Shown here: positions 1-8,788 of the stretch, in pieces
Layout: every line of letters begins with the position of its first letter
Position numbering within the stretch: the first letter of the stretch is position 1
Origin: JBLIOB01 sp047639575
GTDB lineage: Bacteria; Bacteroidota; Bacteroidia; Flavobacteriales_D; Parvicellaceae
Reading direction: 5' to 3'
DNA length: 29,634 bases
Assembly: GCA_047639575.1 (NCBI GenBank)
Contig: JBLIOB010000017.1
Coordinates: 1 to 29,634, forward strand
Program-made: the position numbers and the translations under genes
The notes under the pieces: generated by a model
Databases searched by the model: none
Seen by the model: only the letters and a program-made list of their open reading frames with translations
What the model was told of the DNA's origin: nothing

Positions 1-408
1 TCAAGCACGCAAGGAAAAGAGTTAATCTTGGTTTTGAACAAAACTGATATTCTTGGAAATGAAATATCGAAATGGGAAGACGCATTTTCAGATTTTGAAA
101 AAAAGGTTTTTATTTCAGCCAAAGACAAAAGCAACGTAGACGAAATTGAGTCTCGATTATTGGATTACTTAAGTAATCGAAAAAATCCTGACAGCACACT
201 GGTTACTAGTCAACGACACTATGAAGCATTGACCAATTGCAATGAATCCTTAGATAAAGTTCTAGATGGCCTAAATCAAGGAATATCTGGAGATTTACTC
301 GCGATGGATATTCGAGATGCATTGCATTCTTTAGGAACTATTACTGGTTCTATCTCTACTGATGATCTTTTGGGGAATATTTTTGGGAAGTTTTGTATTG
401 GGAAGTAA
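1..408 (+). CDS. mnmE: MnmE (TrmE) tRNA modification GTPase, C-terminal part
   Basis: Open from the first base of the window, so the 5' part lies outside. The visible 135 residues start just before the G4 motif NKTD, followed by the G5 motif SAK, the helical C-terminal stretch with SQRHYEAL, and the family's invariant last residues FCIGK, where the cysteine is the conserved one of the C-terminal domain. MnmE works with MnmG to place the (carboxymethyl)aminomethyl group on the wobble uridine of certain tRNAs and is cytoplasmic. The gene ends normally. The 3' end of this gene is a known integration site for genomic islands such as SGI1, which makes the exact copy of its last 15 bases at 15375-15389 worth noting. 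Identification is very secure; only the N-terminal region is unseen. Confidence 0.97.
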   Translation, partial: SSTQGKELILVLNKTDILGNEISKWEDAFSDFEKKVFISAKDKSNVDEIESRLLDYLSNRKNPDSTLVTSQRHYEALTNCNESLDKVLDGLNQGISGDLLAMDIRDALHSLGTITGSISTDDLLGNIFGKFCIGK

Positions 409-719
409 TTGATACAGCGTTTAAGTGAGATATTTTCAAACAAAAATATAAAACCTTTTACTAAGATTAAACATGAACATAAGGAATTGCCGTATAATAA
501 GCACTTGCATTTTATTCAACATCATAAAGACTATCAATTTCAGTGCAACTGAGTTTAGTCATGTCTGTTTCTTGGGCAACTCCAGAATTGACACCAGACA
601 AATGCATAGAAGAAGCAAAATAAAGAAGTGAAGATTCTTCGTTGTTATTTCGAAAAGTAGTGCTTTAAGATTAGCATTTAGTTGTTATCCTACTTCTTTA
701 AAAACCACCCGTAACGTCT
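409..719. other. Intergenic region with a possible minus-strand gene remnant
   Basis: No intact gene lies between mnmE and the convergent giant surface-protein gene. On the minus strand, 512 to about 655 is open and reads like the beginning of an exported protein: a hydrophobic stretch with LLYFASSMHL and a VAQ-type signal-peptidase site, then ETDMTKLSCTEIDSLYDVE and a stop. No matching start codon and no recognisable domain is present, so it is at best a decayed fragment. No tRNA and no clear terminator was seen. Confidence 0.2.
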
Positions 720-3700
720 TTATTGTTTGATAATTCGCTTAATAATTTGGCTCTCACCAACGGTTATTCTCACCAAATATACACCTGAATTTAAATGTTT
801 AACATCAATTATCGACCGAGAGGTTGCTGCCGATTCTTGCATTAATAGCCTGCCTTGGATATCTAAAATCTCATAGTTCCAATCATCCGTTGAAGATGAG
901 ATAGTAAACAAACCTTGGTTGGGGTTTGGGTATAATTTAATTTGAGATAAAATTAATTCATCCATGCCTGTTACTCCTGAAATACCACTCTTTCCTCTGT
1001 TGGATCTAGATCCATTATAGCCATTCGCCTTTTGTGAAGTACAAGGCGCTGGTACAACAACTTCTATTAGGTAGTCTAAATTAATTGAACTAGGTGGAGT
1101 CCAGTCTGTATAAGTAAAGTTACTAGCTGATACTGAATCAATTAGCTCCCAATTACCTAAGCCAGTAGAATCTCTTAAGATTTTATATTGCGGATAAACA
1201 AACCCTTCGTAATCATCCCAAATCAAATTCACTTCTCCACTACCACCCAAATTAGTAGTTAGATGAATTGTTTCATGAAAGTCACTCAATGCACTTTCAA
1301 TTCCACACGAATCCAAAACCGAAATTTCATACCTATAAGAAGTAACACTTGGATCTACTCCAAACGATAAATCAACATATTCGCTAATAGAGTCGTATGG
1401 TTGATAACCTATTTGTGCGTATGCTCCTGCAATATTTCTATAAATGTAATACCCTTCAATATTGCCAACGATTGGTTTTTCCCAAACAATAAGGTTTCTG
1501 TTTAAAGAATCGACCGTAATAACACAGATTTCTGTAGGAATTACTTGAGAGCTTAAATTAAATAATTCAATCACCTGGCAGCCGTTACTATCTGTCGCTG
1601 TAACTTCATATGCTCCACTTCCAATGTTGTCGTTCAACGCAACATTCACTGAATTATCCCAAGAGTAAGTAAAAACATTATTCCCTCCTGTGGCAGAGGC
1701 GGTTATCGAACCATCAGCAGCTCCACATGTTGAAGGAATCGAAGTAAATAAAACGGCCAATGGATCAGGATCAATAAGAGTAGCCAAATTTGAATGCAGG
1801 CAACCATTACCGTCTAAAACATTAACAGCGTAATTCCCTTCCAATATATTTGATGCTTGAGCAGTTATTTGTCCAGAGTTCCATTGATACGTATACGGTG
1901 TTTCTCCTCCAACTATAATAATTTCAGCCGTTCCGGTATTTGTTCCGGCACAAAGAGGGTTCGTAATATTAATCATTGAAGACATTGCATCTGGGTCTAA
2001 CAAATTAACCGTATCCATCACTTGACATCCCGTTTCATCTGTAACAGTTACAATGTATTGCCCTTCTTGCATATTCTCAAGAAGTGCACTAGTTCCAACC
2101 TGGGTACCATCCGGAACATTGACCCAAGAGTAATTAAGAAGTGGGACACCTCCAACCACAACAGCTTCTGCTGAGCCATTGGAACTTGCATTACATAAGT
2201 TGTTTACAATATTTGAACTGACCTCGAAATTGAAATCTAAAATAGGTACGCTTAATGTTCCTTCTATAGTGGGCGAAGCTGAACCAGGAGATGAAGTATT
2301 AGCAGTTACTACGTATGAAGATTCGGAAATAGTTAGGGGGTTCTGTACATATGTTTTAGGAGTGACATGGCAGCCAGCCATATTACCTAAAGAATCTGTT
2401 TTAATCAATAAAAATTCCTTAGTCCCATTTCCATAATGCCTTGTTTTTCCGCCTAATAAAATACTGCCATCTACGGCTACGTCTACCGCAAAAAACTCGT
2501 CTTCAATATTAGGGTCAAGTACATTATATGCTCCATATACTTTAGCCCATTGAATATTCAAATTAGTATCGATTTTAGCTAAAACAGCGGAAGATTCATT
2601 GCCTGTGAAATCAAGATTATATCCAGCTACGTATATATTGTTTTCTTTAATTTCAATAGCATTTGCATCAGACGCTTGAATGCCGAACAAAGTTTTAGCT
2701 GAAAGTAAAGTCCCGGCTCCATCGAGCTTGAGAACCACACTCTTATCATCTAAAAACCCTCCATCATGTGTGCCGCATACAATTATTTTTCCTTGAGGAG
2801 TCTCAACTATGCCTGAGCCCTGTTGAGACCCACCAGCGAAGTCATAGTATTCTTTGAACCAGCTAACTGTTCCATCGCTAGCAAGTCGCATTACTCCAAT
2901 ACCGGACCAACTATGAGTTGAGCAGACTAAATAGTCCCCATTAGAACTTTCGTAAATATCCTTAACGTTGATAGTGAACGATCCATGAGAGTACTGGATT
3001 TGCCATTCTACGTTTAAATTAGCATCCAGCTTTATAATTTTGCCTTGATCTAATCCAACAAGTACTTTATTGTCGCTTGTTAAACACATTTTAGAGGCAC
3101 CAACCTGGCCATCAAAAGTCATGGAGTTTACTAAACCTCCCTCTGAGTCTACATTAATTAGGGTGTTTTTTGCTCCATTCATGATTAAAAAACCACCATC
3201 ATGTTTTACCAAAACACCTTCAGTATTATCATCTGTAGAAGTCCCATAAAACTTAGTCCAAAGAGTGTCCCCTTCGTTATTTAATCTCACGGCAAAAATA
3301 TCTACGCCCCCATGAACTCCTGTGGAAGCAGAACCAACAGCAATTGCCCCGCCATCTAGGGTCGCTTGAATGTCGGTAATCCTGTCATTGCCTGGACCTG
3401 CAATCAGTTTATGGTACGTAGTCGATTCTACAGCAGATACCTGACAATTTTGAGAAATACTTGATAAGTTGAATGGCCAGATTGCAGTCGAAGGAGAGCT
3501 ATCGCTGAAAGTCCAGCCTAATTGGGAGGGCAAACTAATAACAGTGGTTATAAGTGAAATAGGCTGATCTAAAGGAGTGAATTCCTCCATATCGCAAGAC
3601 GTTTCTCCCAAATCATTTGTTTTAATTGATTGATGCGGAGCTGACTCGCTATTGTTTTCAACCGACAAGATAAGTTCATTGGTTGTTAATACAGATACGC

Positions 3701-4727
3701 TTTTCACATTATCTTGTCCAGTGTTCGCCCCAACGGCCTTGCTCCAAATCAAAAACCCGGTAGACGAAATTTTAAAATACCATCCCACTTCACTTACGAA
3801 GTCTAAGCTCTTGGTCAATCCACTTACCACATATTCATTTGTCCCAACTTTATCCATATCGGATACACGATCATATTGAAGGCCCCCATATGCATGCGCC
3901 CATTCATAATTTCCAAACGAGTCATATGCGGCAATAAGTGCATCTTCTCCTCCGATGTTTCCAGCCACAGTTCCTGCTATGAAAAATCCACCATCATCTC
4001 GCTTCACAATCCGTTTAAAACTAGTTCCAATTCCACCCTCTACATCTTGCATGGTTACTAAAGCACCGCTCGAATTTGTTCTAACCAGCAGACCAGTAGT
4101 ATGGCCACTTGGACCTGTTATGTACGACTCGCCCACGAATAAATAATCTGACCCAATAAATTCTACGTCATGAAATTTACCCTCATAGTTATCATATATT
4201 TCCACCCAGATTAAAGCTCCTGTCCAATCGAGTTTAGCCGCAAAGGCACTTTGTGCCCAACCTTCCCAAGTTTGTCCACCGACAATAATTTCCCCACCTG
4301 GTGTTTCTTTTATGAACTCAGGAAAAAAATGATCCGAGACAAAATGTTGGTTCCATAAAATAGATCCAGAAGAATTCATGCGAATAACGATTAAATCAGG
4401 ATCTCCATAATCACTTAAATGATCTCTAGCTACAAAAAGATAATCACCATTTGCTGCCAATGCAGAGTGCTTTACGTATACGTTTACAGGAAACTGGATC
4501 ACAAACTCATTAATAATTGATCCGTCACTCGCATCGGTCTTTAGCACGATGAGATCTCCGTAACCATCTTCAGAACAAGAAACGATGTTGCCATTGTTGT
4601 CAACAAAAGAACTCACAACAGTTCCAATGTTTTCAATATTGTTGGAGTAAGTTGACGGTTGTTGAGCGTACCCTACAAACAAGGTCAGAAAAAAAAAAGG
4701 AATTAGCAGTAGCGATTTGAAATACAT
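720..4727 (-). CDS. Giant secreted T9SS protein with propeller-like repeats and SprB repeats
   Basis: A cell-surface or secreted protein of about 1335 residues. The start at 4727 is chosen because the signal peptide begins there (MYFKSLLLIPFFF, ending GYAQQ); the frame is open 24 codons further upstream but those residues are not signal-like. Two blocks follow, about residues 25-430 and 440-810, built from short repeats of the kind GGFFIAGT...D.LIAAYDSFGNYEWAHAYGG, as in SBBP/BamB-like propellers. About residues 835-1055 hold three SprB-type repeats (GG.P.Y.Y.W, then G.Y.V.V.D..GC). Two fibronectin-III-like segments come next. The last 75 residues are a type A T9SS sorting domain with LYPNPNQG, IYLV-type strands and KRIIKQ at the end. 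Export by Sec, then T9SS, is expected. The ligand is unknown; adhesion or surface display is inference. Confidence 0.9.
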   Translation of the reverse strand: MYFKSLLLIPFFFLTLFVGYAQQPSTYSNNIENIGTVVSSFVDNNGNIVSCSEDGYGDLIVLKTDASDGSIINEFVIQFPVNVYVKHSALAANGDYLFVARDHLSDYGDPDLIVIRMNSSGSILWNQHFVSDHFFPEFIKETPGGEIIVGGQTWEGWAQSAFAAKLDWTGALIWVEIYDNYEGKFHDVEFIGSDYLFVGESYITGPSGHTTGLLVRTNSSGALVTMQDVEGGIGTSFKRIVKRDDGGFFIAGTVAGNIGGEDALIAAYDSFGNYEWAHAYGGLQYDRVSDMDKVGTNEYVVSGLTKSLDFVSEVGWYFKISSTGFLIWSKAVGANTGQDNVKSVSVLTTNELILSVENNSESAPHQSIKTNDLGETSCDMEEFTPLDQPISLITTVISLPSQLGWTFSDSSPSTAIWPFNLSSISQNCQVSAVESTTYHKLIAGPGNDRITDIQATLDGGAIAVGSASTGVHGGVDIFAVRLNNEGDTLWTKFYGTSTDDNTEGVLVKHDGGFLIMNGAKNTLINVDSEGGLVNSMTFDGQVGASKMCLTSDNKVLVGLDQGKIIKLDANLNVEWQIQYSHGSFTINVKDIYESSNGDYLVCSTHSWSGIGVMRLASDGTVSWFKEYYDFAGGSQQGSGIVETPQGKIIVCGTHDGGFLDDKSVVLKLDGAGTLLSAKTLFGIQASDANAIEIKENNIYVAGYNLDFTGNESSAVLAKIDTNLNIQWAKVYGAYNVLDPNIEDEFFAVDVAVDGSILLGGKTRHYGNGTKEFLLIKTDSLGNMAGCHVTPKTYVQNPLTISESSYVVTANTSSPGSASPTIEGTLSVPILDFNFEVSSNIVNNLCNASSNGSAEAVVVGGVPLLNYSWVNVPDGTQVGTSALLENMQEGQYIVTVTDETGCQVMDTVNLLDPDAMSSMINITNPLCAGTNTGTAEIIIVGGETPYTYQWNSGQITAQASNILEGNYAVNVLDGNGCLHSNLATLIDPDPLAVLFTSIPSTCGAADGSITASATGGNNVFTYSWDNSVNVALNDNIGSGAYEVTATDSNGCQVIELFNLSSQVIPTEICVITVDSLNRNLIVWEKPIVGNIEGYYIYRNIAGAYAQIGYQPYDSISEYVDLSFGVDPSVTSYRYEISVLDSCGIESALSDFHETIHLTTNLGGSGEVNLIWDDYEGFVYPQYKILRDSTGLGNWELIDSVSASNFTYTDWTPPSSINLDYLIEVVVPAPCTSQKANGYNGSRSNRGKSGISGVTGMDELILSQIKLYPNPNQGLFTISSSTDDWNYEILDIQGRLLMQESAATSRSIIDVKHLNSGVYLVRITVGESQIIKRIIKQ

Positions 4728-4811
4728 GGAGCTTAATTTGAAGTTGCGGAGATAGAAAATATATCTTGGGAAAGTTAATGAAAATCCTTGTTTTAACAAC
4801 GTTAATATAGG

Positions 4812-4843
4812 TTTGAATGTTTGAAGTTTTGGTTATACCTTCG
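4812..4843 (+). promoter_or_regulatory. Candidate Bacteroidota promoter for the TPR-adenylate cyclase
   Basis: TTTG at 4812-4815 (-33 type) and TACCTTCG at 4836-4843 (one mismatch to TAnnTTTG) are separated by 20 bases, close to the usual Bacteroidota spacing of about 19. The ATG at 4875 lies about 30 bases downstream. Spacing and box agree, but it was found by eye only. Confidence 0.4.
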
Positions 4844-4874
4844 AAAAATTATAACTAAGACATTCGGTTAATAA

Positions 4875-6731
4875 ATGAAATATCTATTCACGGTTTTTAT
4901 CGCTTTAACGTCATTTCTTTCCTTCGGTCAATCCAGCGGTGATATGTCTCGAGTTATTGACTCGCTTGAGACCATAGTGAAAACGGCTAAGAATGACACC
5001 ATTGTCCTGAATGCAATTAGGGAATGGGATGGTTTAATTTACATAACAAACCCCCAAAAGGATTTAGAGCTATTGATAAAGGCGTGCGACATTTGCGAAA
5101 ATGCCATGAGAAAACCAATGTCCGCTGAGGAAGAGCAGTATTTCAGAAGGGAGTATGGGCATTTTTTAAATGACCTTAGTTATACATATAGACTTTTCAA
5201 TGATTATGACAACGGGCTTCCAACGGTGCATCGAGCTTTAAATCACTACAAGAAATGGGGAGATTCCTTACAGATAGCAGGGGCATACAATAATGTGGGT
5301 ATTTATTATGGACTTATTGATGATATAGAAACATCTATGAAATATTTTTTACTAGCCAGTGATTTCGCTAGTGATTCTACCAGCAGAGAATGGGCAGATG
5401 CACAAAATAATCTGGCGGAAGGTTTTTTCAAAGAAGAAAAATATTCGAAGGCGCTTGTATATTTTAAAAAGGCATACATCGCATATGACGGATTTGGCGA
5501 TGAACATGATGAAAATCTTGCGAATACGTGCAGTAGTATAGGTAATGCATACAATAAACTTGGGAAAGTATCGCTTGGATTGGATTATATCCAAAAGTCA
5601 ATAAAGATAAATATGGCGAATGGCGACTTATATGGTTTGTCAAATGCATATCAGACCTTGGCTAAATTCTACTTTGATAATGGTAATGCAGCTAGCGCCA
5701 TTAAAAACGCAAAAATAGGATTGGATTATGCCGATTCATCAAGAACGATTATTCAGCTAAGAGATGCCAACAAACTGCTTCATGAAGTATATAAATGGGC
5801 TGAATTACATGAAGAGGCGATGTTTCATTATGAGGCTTTTATCGCATTGCAGGACAGCATTCTTGCTTCTGATTCAAAATACGTTGCCTATAAAAAGGAT
5901 TTGGTTTTCGAGTATCAAGAAAAGAACCTGTTGGACAGTCTTGAATTCGCTAAGGATATGGAAGTTGAGAGAATTGTTTACCAAGAACAGCAGGAAAAAC
6001 AAAAAATACAATTGCTAGCACTTCTATTTATTGCCGCGTTAATAATTGTAATTGCGCTGATCATCTATAAGTCTAAACAAAAAAGTGAGAAGCTTCTATT
6101 AAATATTTTACCTAAAGAAATTGCTCTAGAACTGAAGAAAAACGGAAACGCAGAAGCTACTTTAATTAAGAATACGACAGTTTTATTTACTGATTTTAAA
6201 GGTTTTACTGCCTTGTCAGAAATCTTAAGTCCAAAAAAACTGGTGGAAGAGATTAACCTATGTTTCTCGGCTTTTGATCATATAATGGGGAAACATAATA
6301 TTGAGAAAATTAAAACAATTGGTGACGCCTATATGGCTGCAGGAGGTCTACCCACTGAAAATACAACGCACGCCAATGATGTTCTCAAAGCGGCATTAGA
6401 AATTAAGGAATTCATGCTTGATTTGGCCGAAAAGAAAAAGGCCAAGGGCGAGCCGTTTTTTGAGATTCGAATCGGTGTTCATACAGGACCTGTAGTAGCT
6501 GGGATTGTTGGTGTCAAGAAATTCCAGTATGACATCTGGGGAGACACTGTAAATACTGCTGCACGAATGGAAAGTTCTGGCGGAGTCGGTAAAGTTAATA
6601 TCTCAGAAACAACGTACGAAATCATTAAAGACAACCAGGAGTACACGATTGAATCGCGAGGCAAGGTTGAGGCAAAAGGGAAAGGAATGTTGGAAATGTT
6701 CTTTGTTAAGAGAAAGAGTAAGGAAAATTAG
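4875..6731 (+). CDS. TPR receptor-type class III adenylate cyclase
   Basis: An exported N-terminal sensor joined to a cytoplasmic cyclase, 618 residues. The signal peptide is MKYLFTVFIALTSFLSFGQ. About residues 60-340 are TPR helices (AYNNVGIYYG, ALVYFKKAYIAY, ANTCSSIGNAYNKLG). A coiled stretch leads to one membrane helix at about 380-398, then the catalytic domain from about 430. Metal-binding Asp440 (FTDFKGFT) and Asp484 (TIGDAY) are present. The purine-selecting pair Lys478 (KIKTIG) and Asp553 (YDIWGD) is the adenylate-cyclase type, and Asn560 and Arg564 have the usual spacing for the transition-state residues. It should therefore make cAMP from ATP in response to a periplasmic TPR-bound signal (inference). 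The TPR-TM layout resembles the SpoIIE phosphatase at 26617-28842, so both probably belong to the same receptor class with exchanged output domains. Confidence 0.93.
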   Translation: MKYLFTVFIALTSFLSFGQSSGDMSRVIDSLETIVKTAKNDTIVLNAIREWDGLIYITNPQKDLELLIKACDICENAMRKPMSAEEEQYFRREYGHFLNDLSYTYRLFNDYDNGLPTVHRALNHYKKWGDSLQIAGAYNNVGIYYGLIDDIETSMKYFLLASDFASDSTSREWADAQNNLAEGFFKEEKYSKALVYFKKAYIAYDGFGDEHDENLANTCSSIGNAYNKLGKVSLGLDYIQKSIKINMANGDLYGLSNAYQTLAKFYFDNGNAASAIKNAKIGLDYADSSRTIIQLRDANKLLHEVYKWAELHEEAMFHYEAFIALQDSILASDSKYVAYKKDLVFEYQEKNLLDSLEFAKDMEVERIVYQEQQEKQKIQLLALLFIAALIIVIALIIYKSKQKSEKLLLNILPKEIALELKKNGNAEATLIKNTTVLFTDFKGFTALSEILSPKKLVEEINLCFSAFDHIMGKHNIEKIKTIGDAYMAAGGLPTENTTHANDVLKAALEIKEFMLDLAEKKKAKGEPFFEIRIGVHTGPVVAGIVGVKKFQYDIWGDTVNTAARMESSGGVGKVNISETTYEIIKDNQEYTIESRGKVEAKGKGMLEMFFVKRKSKEN

Positions 6732-6933
6732 AATATTATTTTTGCTTCGCTGAACTTGTCCTTGTTGACATTAATAAAAAGCCCCTGAATTTATAAATGT
6801 GAGACCGCAGATACCATCAGGGAAATTTTATTTCATGCTATCACAATTCTTATACTTCGTCTTAATTGAATTAAATCAATAGCCGAACTTATTGAACAGA
6901 TTCCACAGGGCTCAATACCAACAGAAAGATTTG

Positions 6934-7995
6934 TTAATCAGTTTCTTTTTTCGATTTACGCCAAAACACGCCACCTTCGTACGTAATGATTTTTTTGGAC
7001 ATTTCATTTCCTTCACTTATCAGTGCAGGTTTCTTATAATCAGGAATAACCTGAACGTCAAAAATTTCATCAATCGTATCCAAATAATCTAATTCTCCAA
7101 CGATTGATCGAGCGTTAAGATCGTAAACTATTAGCCCGGCTTTGGTTGATTTTTCTTTAACTTCTAAATAATTAAACGTTTTAGATTCTTCTCTAATCTT
7201 AGATTTTCCGATAAATAAGAAGCCTTTGTAAAAAGACATACCTCTGACAAACACGCCAAAATTCTCAATTAATTCCTTGTTTCCAGTTTCTCTATCAATT
7301 TTAATGAGCTTTCCCGTTCCTGACTCAAGAACATACAAATCACCCTCTATAATCCGTGGAGAATGCGGCATTGCCAGGCCGTCACATATTATGTCTGAAC
7401 TAGGCACCTCCATCAGAATCCCACTATTCATAATGTCTTTTCTCCAGCCATCTTTGTAGTCAGTTGAACTCAGCGCTGTTGCATATTTGGGAAGGTCATT
7501 TTCCATCGCCATGCCGTTCAGGTGGCATCTGTCTTCTGGAACCAGCTGACTTATGAAATCAGGTTTCCATTTAGGGACAAAATTGTAATTAACGTCAAAG
7601 ACACAAAGGCACGAGAAAGCAGTATTTACCCCCCATAATTGCCCTTTTCCAAAATCAATGTCGTGAATATCTAAATTACTAGTATTGTAAGTTGCTCGAT
7701 GTATGTAAAAAGTGTCGAATCCGTGCGGGTTACTATTCATCGTGTCAACGACATTTTCTTTATTTGATAAAAACTCAATGGAACTTATTGTTGCGACCGC
7801 TAGCTTTGCGCCATCTATCGCTATCCCCATAGGCTTGCGGAAGCTAAATGGAATTTGAGTAAGTTTGGTTTCATCATGCCCTAAGACAAGCAGTTTTCCC
7901 GCTTGATAAGTACTGAATACAATTGAGCAATTTAGTTCTCGGAGTAACTCAAGAATAGCATGATCATAATCAATGTTTAGCGTAGCTTCACTCAT
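6934..7995 (-). CDS. TIGR03032-like beta-propeller protein
   Basis: A protein of about 353 residues without signal peptide, so probably cytoplasmic. The family signature is visible: a start with the STYQAGKLLVLG motif, then FRKPMGIAI, NPHGFDTFYIHRATYNT, DIHDIDFGKGQLWGVNTAFSCLC, CHLNGMAMENDLPKYATALS, and PHSPR....LYVLESGTG. Proteins of this family are predicted six-bladed propellers; their function is not established. The frame is open to 8037, but those 14 extra codons would be encoded by the terminator hairpin at 8001-8032, so ATG at 7995 (MSEATLN) is preferred. How the gene is transcribed is puzzling because the upstream terminator ends only five bases before this ATG. The upstream neighbour in the same orientation is the small lipoprotein gene. 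Confidence 0.82.
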   Translation of the reverse strand: MSEATLNIDYDHAILELLRELNCSIVFSTYQAGKLLVLGHDETKLTQIPFSFRKPMGIAIDGAKLAVATISSIEFLSNKENVVDTMNSNPHGFDTFYIHRATYNTSNLDIHDIDFGKGQLWGVNTAFSCLCVFDVNYNFVPKWKPDFISQLVPEDRCHLNGMAMENDLPKYATALSSTDYKDGWRKDIMNSGILMEVPSSDIICDGLAMPHSPRIIEGDLYVLESGTGKLIKIDRETGNKELIENFGVFVRGMSFYKGFLFIGKSKIREESKTFNYLEVKEKSTKAGLIVYDLNARSIVGELDYLDTIDEIFDVQVIPDYKKPALISEGNEMSKKIITYEGGVFWRKSKKETD

Positions 7996-8000
7996 ATGGC

Positions 8001-8032
8001 AAAAAAAAAGGCCTTTGCAGAAGCAAAGACCT
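8001..8032 (-). terminator. Strong intrinsic terminator after the lipoprotein gene
   Basis: On the minus strand the sequence reads GGTCTTTGC, loop TTCT, GCAAAGGCC, then nine T. The nine-base-pair stem is perfect apart from one G-U wobble and is extended by one A-T pair. It lies 19 bases after the stop of the gene at 8052-8471 and ends five bases before the ATG of the TIGR03032 gene. Confidence 0.85.
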
Positions 8033-8051
8033 AACAATTATGAGATTATAT

Positions 8052-8471
8052 TTATTTAGCCTCCAACTCCCATTTTGCATTTTGAGAATCTTCCAACCAT
8101 AGTTCCTTATTAGTTAATCTAAGAATTTGGAATCTGTTTGTAGAAGTATAGCCACCATCAGTCTGGTTAACTTCAAGGTCTTCTTTATCAGACTTCCATT
8201 CCCAATCACCATTATATGTGTAAGAATAAGAAGTGCCTCCCGAGCTGTATGAATAAGTTTGACTCCAGTCTCCATTTTTTTCGAATTCCCAAACAACATC
8301 ATAATTAGTGACATTTAATGAGCCTACTTTTACAATTTCCCATTCGCCCGTAAGTCTAGCTTTTTTGGATCTAAAAGTAAATGACGGCCCATCTTCGTAC
8401 TTACAACTATTGAAATTCAAAACTACTACAAGGGTAGCAGCCATTAATATTGTTAGTCTAATCTTTTTCAT
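8052..8471 (-). CDS. Small lipocalin-like lipoprotein
   Basis: A 139-residue predicted lipoprotein. MKKIRLTILMAATLVVVLNF is followed by NSC, a Bacteroidota-type lipobox with the lipidated cysteine at residue 23. The mature part starts with KARLTGEWEIVKV, then tandem aromatic strands (WEFEKNGDWSQTYSY, YTYNGDWEWKSDKEDL) and RFQILRLTNKELWLE, a pattern of the lipocalin-like/DUF4923-type small lipoproteins common in Flavobacteriia. It would sit in the outer or inner membrane facing the periplasm. Function is unknown. A -7 box lies upstream at 8490-8497 and a strong terminator directly downstream, so it is probably a single-gene transcript. Confidence 0.8.
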   Translation of the reverse strand: MKKIRLTILMAATLVVVLNFNSCKYEDGPSFTFRSKKARLTGEWEIVKVGSLNVTNYDVVWEFEKNGDWSQTYSYSSGGTSYSYTYNGDWEWKSDKEDLEVNQTDGGYTSTNRFQILRLTNKELWLEDSQNAKWELEAK

Positions 8472-8489
8472 TACCTAGAATGTTAATTA

Positions 8490-8497
8490 CAAATGTA
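8490..8497 (-). promoter_or_regulatory. -7 box for the lipoprotein gene
   Basis: The minus strand reads TACATTTG, a perfect match to TAnnTTTG, about 19 bases before the ATG at 8471. No TTTG is present at the -33 position, so support rests on the -7 box and its distance. Confidence 0.4.
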
Positions 8498-8601
8498 TGC
8501 TTATTTTATTGAAATTGAGTTTCTGCTATATACCGAATATTAATTAACACTAAAACAGATTGGCCTTTGCACACATTCATTGTGGTAAGATTGACTTGGT
8601 T

Positions 8602-8734
8602 ATGGAAAAAAAAGTAAGATTCTACTTATTTGCATCAATGATTTTTGCTACACAGTTTATTGATGAGCCATATGTATATTCACTTTGAAGAAGCTGGGTA
8701 CATTGATAAGTTAGATTCTGTATTAGGGAAATAG
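8602..8734 (+). pseudogene. Remnant: signal peptide start and out-of-frame C-terminal peptide
   Basis: ATG at 8602 starts MEKKVRFYLFASMIFATQF, which looks like a signal peptide but stops at 8688. A second frame from 8672 reads MYIHFEEAGYIDKLDSVLGK and stops at 8734. The second part aligns with a stretch at 15337-15389 (HFENPTNTEELNAVLGS), with the fewest differences at second codon positions, which suggests it was coding on this strand. I read this as a gene reduced to its two ends with a frame break. No protein family was recognised. The rest of 8472-8788 contains only the promoters listed. Confidence 0.35.
8668..8734 (+). repeat. Dispersed ~65-base repeat, copy A
   Basis: Homologous to 15322-15389. 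In an ungapped hand alignment from CACTTTGAA onward, 34 of 48 bases agree. Both copies begin near CATAT and end in CTGTATT followed by GGGAA. The shared peptide pattern is HFE...L..VLG. Confidence 0.5.
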
Positions 8735-8776
8735 AACTACCCTCCTAAAAACCGCTGTTCAACATTAAAAAAAAAC

Positions 8777-8784
8777 TAAATTCG
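8777..8784 (+). promoter_or_regulatory. -7 box for the ATP-grasp/DUF1704 operon
   Basis: TAAATTCG, of the TAnnTTCG type also seen upstream of truA and the nuclease gene, ends four bases before the ATG at 8789. The transcript would be nearly leaderless. No -33 TTTG was found. Confidence 0.3.
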
Positions 8785-8788
8785 CGAA

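Noticed and set aside
6785..6830. A terminator after the cyclase gene (CCCTGA and TCAGGG)
   Set aside because: The arms are six bases with a loop of over 30 bases and no uninterrupted T run, so it is too weak to report.
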